Positions 17,841 through 26,958 of a stretch of 64,000 nucleotides of DNA are shown one piece after another (within the stretch, counting starts at the first letter, position 1; every line of letters begins with the position of its first letter). The position numbers and the translations under genes are program-made. The stretch comes from DATAWK01 sp036267255. GTDB lineage: Bacteria > Acidobacteriota > Terriglobia > Terriglobales > Acidobacteriaceae. The notes under the pieces are model-generated. The model saw only the letters and a list, made by a program, of their open reading frames with translations. It did not search any database and had not been told where the DNA came from. Location of the stretch: positions 248,001-312,000 of the forward strand of contig DATAWK010000041.1 of assembly GCA_036267255.1 (NCBI GenBank), given 5' to 3'.

Positions 17841-19526
17841 TCATTCGTAGTTCATGTCCGGATCTTCCGGATGTTTCAAGTCCCAGAGCGGTCTTCTGCT
17901 TTGCACCTCCGGCAACTTGGCAAAGTTATAGACCGGCGGCGGAGAAGCCGTGCTCCACTCCAGCGTCCACGCATCCCACGGATCGGGCCCCGCCGGCTTG
18001 CCGACAAAATACGACCGGACCAGGTTGAACACAAAGATCAACACCGCAATCGCCTGCACAAACGCGCCCACCGTAACGATCATGTTCCACATGCCCCAGC
18101 CGCGGTCCGGCCCGTACGTGTAGATCTGCCGCGGCATGCCAAGAATTCCGGGGATGTGCATAAAGTCGAAGGTCAGATGGAACCCGATCAGCATCAGCCA
18201 GAAGTGCCATTTTCCCAGCGTCTCGTCCATCATTCTTCCCGTCATCTTCGGGTACCAATAATAGAAAGCCGCGAAGATCATGAACAGAATCGCGCCCACC
18301 AGAACATAGTGGAAATGCGCGACGACGTAGTACGTGTTGTGTACCTGCCAATCGAACGGAGCCACAGCCAGCGTAATTCCGGTCAACCCTGCGATGAGAA
18401 ATTGAAAGAGAAAGGCGACCGAAAACAGCATAGGCGTTGCAAAACGAATGTGACCGCCCCAGATCGTCGCCAGCCAGTTGAAAATTTTAATCCCGGTTGG
18501 AATGCCCACCAGCATCGTGGAAAGCACAAAAAATGTATTCGACATCGGCGTCATGCCAATGGTGAACATGTGATGCGCCCACACGCCCAGGCTGACAAAT
18601 CCAATGCCCACCGACGCAGCCACCATCGCCGGATATCCAAAAATCGCCTTGCGCGAAAACACGGGAATAATTTCGTTGGCAAATGCGAATGCGGGCAGCA
18701 CCAGAATGTAGACCTCCGGATGCCCGAAGATCCAGAAGAAGTGCATCCACATCACCGCCGAACCGCCCGCCTGCGTGTCGAAGAAATGCCCGCCCAGGTA
18801 GCGATCGATCAGCAGCATGATCTGTGCCGCCGACAACGGTGTCACCGCAATCAGCACCATGAACGACACCACCACGTATAGCCAGGGAAGCAGCGGCATC
18901 TTCATCAGCGTCATTCCCTTGCAGCGCATGCACAGCGCGGTGGCGATAATGTTGACCGCCGTTGCGATGGTGCCGAAGCCCATCACAATCAGAGAGAGCG
19001 CCCAGTAGTCCATGGTGTGACCCCGGGAAAATGCCCGCGCTGTCAGCGGAGCATAAGCGAACCACCCCACATCCGGCGCGCTGCCTGCGCCATACAATCC
19101 ATCGCCGCCAATGTAGCTGTAGTACAGCAGGATGCCGCCGAAGGCCGTCATCCAGAATCCAAAAGCGTTCAACCGAGGAAACGCCATGTCCCGCGCGCCG
19201 ATCATCAGCGGGATTAGATAATTTGCAAATCCGAAAAGGATCGGCATGCCAACCAGAAAAACCATGGTGGTGCCGTGCATGGTAAAAAATCGGTTATAGA
19301 CTTCCGGCGTAACAAACGTGTTGTTCGGAATCGCAAGCTGGATGCGTATCAGCAGCGCTTCCACTCCGGCAGCCAGCAAAAAACACAGCGAATAGGCAAT
19401 GTACATCAGGCCCAGCCGCTTATGGTCGACCGTCGTGACCCAGTCATGCATCAGATCCACAAATGGCCGCGACGGTACGCTGGCTGTCAGATCGACCGTA
19501 CCGGGCAGTGGCAATGAATCCGCCAT
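17841..19526 (-). CDS. ctaD: Cytochrome c oxidase subunit I
   Basis: 561 residues with 12 predicted helices. Visible heme-copper motifs include the low-spin heme ligand in FTMHGTTMVFLVG, HPEVYILVLPAF with the CuB His and cross-linked Tyr, and VVAHFHYVLVGA with the high-spin heme and low-spin ligands. The E in WIFGHPEVY indicates an A-type oxidase. Two start codons are possible; ATG at 19526 is preferred because AGGAG is nine bases upstream, whereas for the ATG at 19535 the AGGAG touches the start codon. Subunit of the caa3 terminal oxidase that reduces oxygen and pumps protons. Confidence 0.93.
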   Translation of the reverse strand: MADSLPLPGTVDLTASVPSRPFVDLMHDWVTTVDHKRLGLMYIAYSLCFLLAAGVEALLIRIQLAIPNNTFVTPEVYNRFFTMHGTTMVFLVGMPILFGFANYLIPLMIGARDMAFPRLNAFGFWMTAFGGILLYYSYIGGDGLYGAGSAPDVGWFAYAPLTARAFSRGHTMDYWALSLIVMGFGTIATAVNIIATALCMRCKGMTLMKMPLLPWLYVVVSFMVLIAVTPLSAAQIMLLIDRYLGGHFFDTQAGGSAVMWMHFFWIFGHPEVYILVLPAFAFANEIIPVFSRKAIFGYPAMVAASVGIGFVSLGVWAHHMFTIGMTPMSNTFFVLSTMLVGIPTGIKIFNWLATIWGGHIRFATPMLFSVAFLFQFLIAGLTGITLAVAPFDWQVHNTYYVVAHFHYVLVGAILFMIFAAFYYWYPKMTGRMMDETLGKWHFWLMLIGFHLTFDFMHIPGILGMPRQIYTYGPDRGWGMWNMIVTVGAFVQAIAVLIFVFNLVRSYFVGKPAGPDPWDAWTLEWSTASPPPVYNFAKLPEVQSRRPLWDLKHPEDPDMNYE

Positions 19527-19547
19527 GAAGCGCATCTCCTGCGTTGG

Positions 19548-20630
19548 CTAGTGAAGCGTGGAAAGATAAGCAGTAATCTGGTCCAGCTGCGGGTCCGTCA
19601 ATTTCATCGCCGGCATCAGGCAGCCTTCTTTAAACGTATCGGGATCTTTTACCCACTGGCGTAAATTCGCCGCTGTATTCTCTGCAGCACCGGCCGCGAT
19701 CGTATCGCGACTCATCAGGTGCGTCAGGTCCGGACCGAAGCGTCCCTTCGCGGGTGTGCCTGCAATCGTATGGCAGTTGACGCAGGAATTGGTAAAAAAC
19801 ACCTGTTTGCCCGCCGCGACATTCGGATCGGTCCCATCCGTAGCTGGAGTCGCTGCAGGCTGCTGTTGTCCCCGCACCCACGCGGCAAAATCTTTTGGCG
19901 TATCGACGTACACGCGCAGCAGCATCTTGGCATGCTCCGCGCCGCAGAATTGTCCGCACTGTCCCAGGTACACGCCGGGCTGCGAAGGGTCCAGCCACAT
20001 CTGGTTCACGTGGTTTGGAATCAGGTCGGTCTTCCCTCCCAGCTTCGGCACCCAGAAACTATGGTCCACATCGGCAGAAACCAGAGTCAGAAACGTAGGC
20101 TGCGGGTCCTTCGGGTTGCTGGCAGGAATATGCAACTCATTCGCCGTAACAAAGCCCTGCTTGGGATAACGGAACTCCCACCAGAATTGGTGCCCCACCA
20201 CGGTTACATCCAATGCATTCGCCGGATGCGGTGCATCCTGCACACCAAAAATCACGCGTGCCGTAACCAGAAACAACACCACCACGATGAGCACCGGAAT
20301 TACCGTCCAGGCCAGCTCAATCTGGTTGCTGCCGTATACCTGCGGCGGCTCGGCAAGTTCCTCCCCAGGCTTTTGCCGGTATCGGATCACAGCAAAGGCA
20401 AGCAACCCACCGACAACAACAAAGATCGACGCAACAATACCAAACACGAACAAAGTAGCCGCGTACGATTCCCGCGCCGGAGTGGATGCAGGAGAAAAAA
20501 TATTGGTCGGCATGGAGCCAACGTGTGACGCCGGGTCCGTAAGAGCGAACGCGGTCTCTCTGGCCGCGATCAAAAGGATGGCGCACGCCGCTGGTGGGAG
20601 AACTCGAAAAACCGGACCTCGCGCTCTCAC
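19548..20630 (-). CDS. ctaC: Cytochrome c oxidase subunit II with fused cytochrome c (caa3)
   Basis: 360 residues. A signal or first helix is followed by two transmembrane helices (LFVFGIVASIFVVVGG; LAWTVIPVLIVVVLF) and the cupredoxin domain with HQFWWEFRYP and the CuA site CGQFCGAEHAKM. A C-terminal cytochrome c domain has CVNCH and a Met ligand in CLMPAMKL. It accepts electrons from the periplasmic cytochrome pool. It is the first gene of the eight-gene operon; the promoter must lie in the 184 bases between it and the GH97 gene, which is transcribed in the same direction. Confidence 0.93.
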   Translation of the reverse strand: MRARGPVFRVLPPAACAILLIAARETAFALTDPASHVGSMPTNIFSPASTPARESYAATLFVFGIVASIFVVVGGLLAFAVIRYRQKPGEELAEPPQVYGSNQIELAWTVIPVLIVVVLFLVTARVIFGVQDAPHPANALDVTVVGHQFWWEFRYPKQGFVTANELHIPASNPKDPQPTFLTLVSADVDHSFWVPKLGGKTDLIPNHVNQMWLDPSQPGVYLGQCGQFCGAEHAKMLLRVYVDTPKDFAAWVRGQQQPAATPATDGTDPNVAAGKQVFFTNSCVNCHTIAGTPAKGRFGPDLTHLMSRDTIAAGAAENTAANLRQWVKDPDTFKEGCLMPAMKLTDPQLDQITAYLSTLH

Positions 20631-20814
20631 AAAAACCTTTCAACATTTTTTATGGACTACGTTCCAGTATGACAAGTTCGCCGCGCTGCTACAAGCAATC
20701 TCGACGCGCATGCTGTGTTGAAAAGGCTTTCATGCATAGCGGACACGCATCTCCGCAGCAACGGAATGCAATCACATTCGCGCTGTCTTCGCTTCGGCTC
20801 CATCGCTCCGTGTG

Positions 20815-22812
20815 TTATTTCTTGCGCACAAATCGAATAGCGCAGCCTCCACCGGATGCCAGATGCACGCGCAATGTATCCGTCCCCTGCACTGTCTTCT
20901 TTTCGATGAGAACATGTTTCGGATTCTGATCGGCGTCCGCGGCGTCTTTGTAAATCTCCGCCGTATACCGGCCATTGCCCAGAAAATTGAGCGGTAGGTT
21001 CACATCGCGCGCCGTCCAATTCGTAATGCTACCCAGATACCAATCCTGCCCGCTCCGTCTGGCGATTGTGACCGACTCTCCCGGAAATCCGTTGAGCACG
21101 CGGGTCTCGTCCCACGTCACCGGAACATCGCGGATAAATTGAAATGCAGGCTGATGCGCATAGTTCGCAGGCGTATCGGATACCATCTGGATCGGTGCGC
21201 GATAAATCACGTAGAGCGCCAACTGCTGCGCCCGTGTACCCATCACCATCGGATGCACGGAGCGCGGAATAAATTCGTCCTCCGTTACATTGTCGAAACC
21301 GCCCGGCGTGTAGTCCATCGGTCCGGTCAGCATGCGTGTAAATGGAATCGTCGTGCGATGCAGTGGATTGTCTCGCGTGCCCGCTTTGGACTGCTCCATT
21401 CCCAGCACGGCCTCATATCCCAGCACATTGGGATACATCCGGTCCAGTCCCCAGGGCTTCGTGGCGCCATGAAAGTCGACCATCAAATGATGCGCCGCTG
21501 CCTCGTGTGCGGCCCGATAATAAAACGCAATGCCTTGCTGATCGTCACGCGAAATAAAGTCGATCTTGACCCCGGCAACGCCCCATTTTTCAAAGAGAGG
21601 AAATGCGGTGTCCATCTGCGCCGCCGTTGGCTCATATGACATCCATATCCAGATCTTCACGCCTTTGCTCGCGGCATATTGCACCACGGCCGGCACATCC
21701 ACATTCCCGCGCAGCTTGGTAATGTCGTTGTCCAACGACCACCCTGCATCGACCAGCATGTATGGAAATCCCGATTGCGCGGCAAAGTCGACGTAATACT
21801 TCATCGTCTCTGTCGTGAAAGCAGGTTTGCCGTCCGCGCCGATGTCGCCGCTCCACCAGTCCCACGATGCCTTGCCCGGATGAATCCAGCTTGTATCTGC
21901 GATCGCTACCGGTGGATTCAGGTCGTCGATGACGTTGGATTCAATCAACCGCCCCGGTTCGTCTCCCACTAAAAACACGCGCCACGCCGAATGATGCGGC
22001 AGTGTGCTGACGACGGCGAGGCGTGGATCGTCGAATCGTGGCGCCAGCTCGGATACAAACGAACGCCCTCCCCATCCGTCAGAAGAATTTGTCAGATACA
22101 TGGCGCCGTTGCCTTCCAGGTCGGCCTCCGTGATGGCCATCCATGCCACGCCGGGAACGTGCATCAATAGCGGCAATCCAATCAGGAAGCGACTGTCCAC
22201 CCCTCCCTGGTTGGAAAAAGCGCTGATCGGCAAATGGATATATTCGCTTTCATACATGGAGCGAAAATTCGGCAGTTCCAGTGCCCACGTCGATGCGTCC
22301 TTGCTGATGTGGAACTCCGTGTGTTCCCGTTCCAGACGAAAATCGCTGAGCCCTGTCTGCTGCGGAATGACGTAACGAAAAGCAATGGCGCCGTTGTACG
22401 CGCGTGCTTCCACCATCATGGTGCGCGCCGATGCATTCGGCTCCGTCAGCGTAATCATGGCGCTGTTGTACGCATCGTGCACATGGCTCGTCTTGCCGGC
22501 AAGCACGGCATAGTCATCGACGCCGGTCCCGGAGGTAGCCTTCGCCAGATGCACGTCTCCACCCAGCGGCAGTTGCCCCGCAAACTTCAAGCGCAGCGCA
22601 GAATCTTCCACCAGAGGCTTGTCGTCGTATGTCATGGAGTAGACAAGCGCACCGCTCTCTGTGTTTGGCTTGCCGCCATACACGGTTGCAAATTGAACCT
22701 GTAAACGATGGTCCGGCGATGTCAGGGTAAAGCTGCCCGGAGCACTCTGCGCCAACAGGCATGCAGAGGCTGCCAGGGAAAATAGAACGGTGCAAAATGT
22801 ACGCGATAACAT
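20815..22812 (-). CDS. Glycoside hydrolase family 97 (alpha-glucosidase/alpha-galactosidase type)
   Basis: 665 residues with a signal peptide (LFSLAASACLLAQ). The layout is that of GH97: an N-terminal beta-sandwich (SPDHRLQVQFATVYGGKP), a catalytic barrel (WDWWSGDIGADGKPAFTTE, VDAGWSLD, GVAGVKIDFISRDDQQ, LMVDFHGATKPWGLDRMYPN, MEQSKAG) and a C-terminal sandwich. GH97 enzymes are calcium-dependent and cleave alpha-glucosidic or alpha-galactosidic ends; GVKIDFI carries an Asp at the position of the nucleophile in retaining members, so the retaining alpha-galactosidase-like subgroup is plausible. It follows the PCD and HD-GYP genes in orientation but is not tightly linked to them. Confidence 0.85.
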   Translation of the reverse strand: MLSRTFCTVLFSLAASACLLAQSAPGSFTLTSPDHRLQVQFATVYGGKPNTESGALVYSMTYDDKPLVEDSALRLKFAGQLPLGGDVHLAKATSGTGVDDYAVLAGKTSHVHDAYNSAMITLTEPNASARTMMVEARAYNGAIAFRYVIPQQTGLSDFRLEREHTEFHISKDASTWALELPNFRSMYESEYIHLPISAFSNQGGVDSRFLIGLPLLMHVPGVAWMAITEADLEGNGAMYLTNSSDGWGGRSFVSELAPRFDDPRLAVVSTLPHHSAWRVFLVGDEPGRLIESNVIDDLNPPVAIADTSWIHPGKASWDWWSGDIGADGKPAFTTETMKYYVDFAAQSGFPYMLVDAGWSLDNDITKLRGNVDVPAVVQYAASKGVKIWIWMSYEPTAAQMDTAFPLFEKWGVAGVKIDFISRDDQQGIAFYYRAAHEAAAHHLMVDFHGATKPWGLDRMYPNVLGYEAVLGMEQSKAGTRDNPLHRTTIPFTRMLTGPMDYTPGGFDNVTEDEFIPRSVHPMVMGTRAQQLALYVIYRAPIQMVSDTPANYAHQPAFQFIRDVPVTWDETRVLNGFPGESVTIARRSGQDWYLGSITNWTARDVNLPLNFLGNGRYTAEIYKDAADADQNPKHVLIEKKTVQGTDTLRVHLASGGGCAIRFVRKK

Positions 22813-22967
22813 GGCCAGCAGTATACCGGTCCATGGGCTGCAGGTACCCCATGGACGCAGATGCGCCCAGATAAAGGTTCATCATGCGCAATCAACACGA
22901 ACGCAGGCGACACAAATCCCTGTCTTTTCTTTGCTGATCGCTGTCTTTTTTTTGAATATCCGCTTTT

Positions 22968-23267
22968 TTATACGGACAGTTTTTGGATTTCCGTCGCCAT
23001 GGCGGCATCGCGTTCCGTAATGCCGCCGGCATCATGCGATACCAGCCCCACGCGAACGTTGTTGTACCGAATGTCGATATCCGGATGATGGCCTTCTTTT
23101 TCCGCCATCAAAGCCAGCCGCGTAACAAACGCGAAGGCATGAACAAAATCTGCAAACTTATAATCGCGAACCAGTGCACCATTGTCCTGTTTCCAGCCGG
23201 GGAGAGCGCGAATAACATCATTCACCTGCTCTTTGCTGAGGATGCCCATAGGTTTTGTTTTCTCCAT
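22968..23267 (-). CDS. phhB: 4a-hydroxytetrahydrobiopterin (pterin-4a-carbinolamine) dehydratase
   Basis: 99 residues, the usual size. The active-site motif EKEGHHPDIDIRYNNV (about 57-72) and HDAGGITERD identify the family. It dehydrates 4a-carbinolamine pterin formed by aromatic amino acid hydroxylases, giving quinonoid dihydropterin; some bacterial members act instead in molybdopterin or other metabolism. ATG at 23267 begins MEKTKPMGILSKEQ; the longer frame is the overlap with the next gene. It follows the HD-GYP gene by 16 bases, suggesting co-transcription. No hydroxylase is in the window. Confidence 0.88.
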   Translation of the reverse strand: MEKTKPMGILSKEQVNDVIRALPGWKQDNGALVRDYKFADFVHAFAFVTRLALMAEKEGHHPDIDIRYNNVRVGLVSHDAGGITERDAAMATEIQKLSV

Positions 23268-23283
23268 GAAAAATTCTGCGCTC

Positions 23284-24477
23284 TTACTCAGATGCCTTCT
23301 TGGGCGATCCGGATACCTGGCGCTGAGAGCCTTCAAAGGCAAAGGTGAATGGAGAAAATTTCTTCGCCTGCTGCGTAATGGCATTTCGCAGCTCTTTCCA
23401 GATGGCGTCGGGTGTGTGCATGAAGACATCGATGATAGCCGGATCGAACTGCGTGCCGGAGCAGCGAAGAATCTCCGCCTGCGCTGCGGCAAAGCTGTTC
23501 GCATTCCGGTATGGCCGGTCGGAAGTAATGGCATCCAGCGTGTCGGCAATGGAGAAGATGCGCGCACCGATGTGAATTTGATCTCCACGCAGGTTGCGCG
23601 GATATCCATTTCCGTCGTAGCGCTCCTGGTGGCTGTAAACAATCTCCGCGGCATCGCGCAGAAACGGAATTTTGCGCAGGATGCGATATCCGCGAACGCA
23701 ATGTTCGCGCATGATCGCCTGCTCTTCTGCTGTCAACTTCTCCGGCTTGCGCAGGATGGCATCCGGAATCGCCATTTTTCCAATATCGTGCAGAAACGCT
23801 CCGCGGCCAATCACCCGCAGTTCGCTTTCGCTCAACCCCATCGCGCGACCCAGCGCAATGGTGTATGCCGTCACGCGCTTGGAATGGCCCTCGGTCTCCG
23901 AGTCCTTTAAATCCAGTGCGTCGCCCAGCGCCTCCAGCGTAATGTCGTAGGAACGCTCCAGATCATGCATGGTGCGTTGCAGCATCTCCGTGCGTGCGGC
24001 AATCAACTGTTCCAGATTATGGCGATAGAGATCGTTCTGTTGCATCAGACGGCGATGTTCCAGCGCACGGTCCACGGCAGTAATCAACTGCTCCTGCTCA
24101 ACCGGCTTCGGCACATAATCGTAAGCGCCATGTCGAACCGCAGCCATCGCTGCCGAGACATCCGTCACCGCGCCAACCAGAACGATCGGAGCATTGGGCC
24201 GCAGTGCCCGCAGGCGCTCCAGCAGTTGCAGCATGTCCTGGCCCGTATCGGCGAATTCAAAAATGATGAGATCGATGCTGGCATCTTGGGAGAGTTGCTC
24301 GATGGCCGCTGCTGCAGTTGCCACCAGGATCGGAGCGTGGTGCTCCTGCTCCAGCACACCGGAGATAAGAGACCGTGCTTCCGCGTCGGAATCGGCAACA
24401 AGAATCCGCGCATGGATCGCCCCATACGGCTGGAAGGCCGGGGCAGCTACGGATTGAAATGCATTCGGCATGATCAC
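23284..24477 (-). CDS. Receiver-like / HD-GYP domain protein (c-di-GMP phosphodiesterase candidate)
   Basis: 397 residues: a receiver-like domain (about 22-140), a coiled linker and an HD-GYP domain (about 185-360). The HD-GYP residues are intact: GHSKRVTAY, HDIGK, HQERYDGNGYP and SIADTLDAITSDRPYR, as in active c-di-GMP phosphodiesterases. The receiver keeps the conserved Lys (YVPKP) but at the phosphoacceptor site reads DLIIFEF, with Glu74 instead of Asp, and lacks the usual Met-Pro loop. It may therefore be locked on or sense something other than phosphate. No cognate kinase is nearby; phhB follows 16 bases downstream. Confidence 0.87.
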   Translation of the reverse strand: MIMPNAFQSVAAPAFQPYGAIHARILVADSDAEARSLISGVLEQEHHAPILVATAAAAIEQLSQDASIDLIIFEFADTGQDMLQLLERLRALRPNAPIVLVGAVTDVSAAMAAVRHGAYDYVPKPVEQEQLITAVDRALEHRRLMQQNDLYRHNLEQLIAARTEMLQRTMHDLERSYDITLEALGDALDLKDSETEGHSKRVTAYTIALGRAMGLSESELRVIGRGAFLHDIGKMAIPDAILRKPEKLTAEEQAIMREHCVRGYRILRKIPFLRDAAEIVYSHQERYDGNGYPRNLRGDQIHIGARIFSIADTLDAITSDRPYRNANSFAAAQAEILRCSGTQFDPAIIDVFMHTPDAIWKELRNAITQQAKKFSPFTFAFEGSQRQVSGSPKKASE

Positions 24478-24963
24478 TCAACAGATGTCTATGTCAATCT
24501 TAATGATGATGGAGGATTTGCACAGGATTCTGCACCCACGTAACTCTTTCGTAACATCCCCATTCCATATCGGGCCCGCATCGTTCCATATTGGGCCAGC
24601 GTAGCAGGTAATTTTTTCCCACTGCAACCCCTGTATTCCTCCTCATCACGGGGGAGCATGGCATGTAGCTGCCTATAAGTGGCATCTGGATGCCCACATG
24701 CAGCCCTTCCTTCAGAACAGAGATGGCCCACCTGCCAATATCCAGACAAAATACTAACCTGTTTTTTTTCAACGTAATAGCCCAGCTCACTGTACAAAAT
24801 CGAACCCTCCAGCATGGCTGGCTGCGGAAATTCCAATCCGCTTGGCAGCGAACGTGCTGTTTCCAGTACGAAAGCATCGGATTGTTCGATCGTCACTTTT
24901 ATTGTTCGTCACTTTTTTAGTTCCCGTTTGGCAGTACCAACACAAAGGACACACCTCTTGCCC
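24478..24963. other. Intergenic region between HD-GYP and sigma-factor genes
   Basis: 486 bases between divergent genes. It should hold both promoters. I see paired near-repeats TTCCATATCGGGCC and TTCCATATTGGGCC at about 24562-24605, and a direct repeat TCGTCACTTTT around 24890-24915 just upstream of the sigma gene, a possible regulatory site. Open frames on the minus strand here resemble no protein I know and have no ribosome-binding site, so I did not call them. Confidence 0.35.
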
Positions 24964-25500
24964 ATGCTTGAACAGATCTCTCCGTCTCTCCCTACCGTCC
25001 TTATCGTCTCCAATGCAGAATTCTGTACTCACGGTCAGCGGCAGCGGGACATTTTCGACAGCCATCGTCATCATGTTTATTCCATTGCCTACTACATGAC
25101 CGGTGATGAATTGGAAGCGGAAAAAATTCTGGAAGCAACGTTCATTCGGACATTTCGCGCCGGCGCCGGACAGCCTGATCTGGATCAAATTGACAATGCC
25201 CTGCTGGCAGAACTCGCGCAGCGCTTTTCTCTTGCTTCTGTACTCGAAGCAGCCATGCCCGCTGGCGAGTTGGACGGAATCTCCATCGGCAATGTGCGAC
25301 GCACGGAGCTCGAAGAAGCGCTCTGGGGTCTGCCCGACACCGAGCGGCTCTTCTTCCTGTTGCGCGATGTCGAAGGATACAGCCCGGAGCGCATTGCCGG
25401 ACTTGTTGCGCGCCCTGTCGCTGCCGTACGTCAGACGCTGCACGCGGCGCGGCTGCTGCTGCGCCGGCAACTCTCCATGCATACGGCATTTTCCGCTTAG
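24964..25500 (+). CDS. RNA polymerase sigma-70 family (ECF-like) sigma factor
   Basis: 178 residues. The N-terminal half has a region-2-like stretch (RDIFDSHRHHVYSIAYYMTGDELEAEKILEATF shortened by family standards: HVYSIAYYMTGD then EATFIRTFR), as in ECF factors. The C-terminal half is a clear region 4: LEEALWGLPDTERLFFLLRD, then EGYSPERIAGLV with a helix-turn-helix leading to VRQTLHAARLLLRRQL. ATG at 24964 starts the conserved part; the possible AAAGGA site lies rather far upstream. No anti-sigma gene is adjacent, which is unusual for ECF factors. It ends 24 bases from the convergent SnoaL-like gene. Confidence 0.7.
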   Translation: MLEQISPSLPTVLIVSNAEFCTHGQRQRDIFDSHRHHVYSIAYYMTGDELEAEKILEATFIRTFRAGAGQPDLDQIDNALLAELAQRFSLASVLEAAMPAGELDGISIGNVRRTELEEALWGLPDTERLFFLLRDVEGYSPERIAGLVARPVAAVRQTLHAARLLLRRQLSMHTAFSA

Positions 25501-25524
25501 ACCTATAAAGTTGGCCTGGCAACG

Positions 25525-25980
25525 CTACGGCTTCAGGTCAAAAACAGGCCGTGGGTTGCCATCCATACTAAAGGGCACGGACGTGTGCTCGTGGACAATC
25601 CGCCATGTGTCGCCGCTACGCTGGAGGCAGAAGGTCGCGCGCATCCAGAAGCTGATGCGTTGGTCCACGCCGACTTTATTTCCACCCATGCGCATATAGC
25701 CGTGGCAGAACGCGAAGTCTCCGCTCACGGTGATGTCAAAGTCCTTGGGTTCCATTTCTATGGGGCCATCCCAGGAATCGAACCACTCCTGCTTTTCATG
25801 GAGATCGACTCCATGATGGACAAGCGGCGGCGCGAGATTGAAGATGGCCGCGTCCGGCGTGAACCGGGCCGCTAAGTAAGCGGCGTCCTTGTTGTGGTGC
25901 GCCGTCTTGAGCGTCTCGATCACGGTCAGGATGTCGGCTTTATCTTTTAAAGACTGGTCTTTCAGTGTTGCGGTTGCCAT
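25525..25980 (-). CDS. SnoaL-like / NTF2-fold protein
   Basis: 151 residues of the ketosteroid-isomerase/NTF2 fold: ADILTVIETLKTAHHNKDAAYLAARF at the N-terminus and a C-terminal sheet ending TWRIVHEHTSVPFSMDG, typical of DUF4440/SnoaL-like small-ligand proteins. Likely cytoplasmic. ATG at 25980 is preceded by GGAG. It is the last of five minus-strand genes headed by TetR. Function unknown; a small-molecule binding or isomerase role is inferred from the fold. Confidence 0.75.
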   Translation of the reverse strand: MATATLKDQSLKDKADILTVIETLKTAHHNKDAAYLAARFTPDAAIFNLAPPLVHHGVDLHEKQEWFDSWDGPIEMEPKDFDITVSGDFAFCHGYMRMGGNKVGVDQRISFWMRATFCLQRSGDTWRIVHEHTSVPFSMDGNPRPVFDLKP

Positions 25981-26064
25981 GACGTTTTCTCCTTTGGGTT
26001 GAATGTCCTGCGAAGGCAAAACCACTGGCACAATAAAAATTGGTTCTACGGTGAGTAAAGTTCT

Positions 26065-26520
26065 TTACACCGTCGGAGCAAGTATCTCGGTGATCACTTG
26101 CTCTTCCGGCGTCGTTCTCGGATCGTTCACGTAATTTTCGATGCACCAGTCGTCGCGAACTTGGATTTTTCTCTCCGAGACAATCTGGGAGACGCGGCAA
26201 GATGCTTCGGGCAAGTCGGAATAGGGTCCCGTCAAAACAAAACGGCTGTACTTGCCGCCGTTGAATTTTGTGTATGCAAGACCCTCCGGTAAATCTTCCG
26301 GCGCTGCCGCAAGCGAAACACCCGCGCGGTAAATCTTCGGCCCTACCTTGTAGAGGCTCGTGTATCCCGTGATCTCGTTGTGTTCTGCAATCGCAGGAAC
26401 AAGTGGATGCAGGCTTTGCCAGGCTTGCGGAGCGCTCTCCTGGAAGGGCCCGATTTTTTCGATGAACACGTAATGTATTTCAGGCCAGGTCACAATCTCA
26501 GGTTCTTCGGTCAGTTGCAT
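26065..26520 (-). CDS. GyrI-like small-molecule-binding (AraC effector-binding type) protein
   Basis: 151 residues: EIVTWPEIHYVFIEKIGPF at the N-terminus and PEDLPEGLAYTKFNGGKYSRFVLTGPYSDL in the middle are the strand-helix pattern of GyrI-like/SHV-type domains that bind hydrophobic cations and drugs. No DNA-binding domain is attached. The start codon overlaps the stop of the preceding DUF1801 gene by one base (TGATG), indicating translational coupling within the TetR operon. Confidence 0.8.
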   Translation of the reverse strand: MQLTEEPEIVTWPEIHYVFIEKIGPFQESAPQAWQSLHPLVPAIAEHNEITGYTSLYKVGPKIYRAGVSLAAAPEDLPEGLAYTKFNGGKYSRFVLTGPYSDLPEASCRVSQIVSERKIQVRDDWCIENYVNDPRTTPEEQVITEILAPTV

Positions 26521-26951
26521 CAGATTCTCCTTTTGCGGTTGCCATCGTGTTTCTCTGGTAGTGGATGCTCTTCGCCGCGGACCGCCTTCTCACGCGCAGC
26601 CACTTCCTTGGCGCGGAACTTCGCGATGTGTTCGATCAGCTTCACCGGGACGGGCTCGGAGAGCGGAAAGCGGATCGTACTTTTGCTGACCTTGTACGAT
26701 GCACGCTCGCCCTTATACCCAGCGACCAGGCGATCATGAACGGGGTACAGCGAGTAATGCTGCTTCCACCCGGCAAAATAAAGTACCGGGTCGTCATGCA
26801 GTTTGAATGTAGGGATGTTGTATGCGATCCCTTCTTCGACGCCGGGTACAGCTTTACGGATGGTGCTGCGCACGAGATCCAGTAAGCCCTGCGCGGCTTC
26901 AGGCTGCGACGCAATGTACGCGTCCACGGATTTGAAGTTAGTTTTGGCCAT
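26520..26951 (-). CDS. DUF1801 (YdhG-like) protein
   Basis: 143 residues. The stretch VDAYIASQPEAAQGLLDLVRSTIRKAVPG, broken as VDAYIASQP then LDLVRSTIRKAVPGVEE, followed by YNIPTFKLHDDPVLYFAGWK and YPVHDRLV, is the DUF1801 signature. These are small cytoplasmic proteins related to iron-chaperone-like frataxin folds; no activity is proven. ATG at 26951 (MAKTNF) is chosen after AGGA. It is seven bases from the exported protein gene upstream and overlaps the next start. Confidence 0.8.
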   Translation of the reverse strand: MAKTNFKSVDAYIASQPEAAQGLLDLVRSTIRKAVPGVEEGIAYNIPTFKLHDDPVLYFAGWKQHYSLYPVHDRLVAGYKGERASYKVSKSTIRFPLSEPVPVKLIEHIAKFRAKEVAAREKAVRGEEHPLPEKHDGNRKRRI

Positions 26952-26958
26952 CCTGTCC

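Noticed and set aside
24489..24896. Minus-strand open frame of about 135 codons between the HD-GYP and sigma genes
   Set aside because: No recognisable family, GTG start without ribosome site, and it overlaps the probable promoters and the sigma gene start region.
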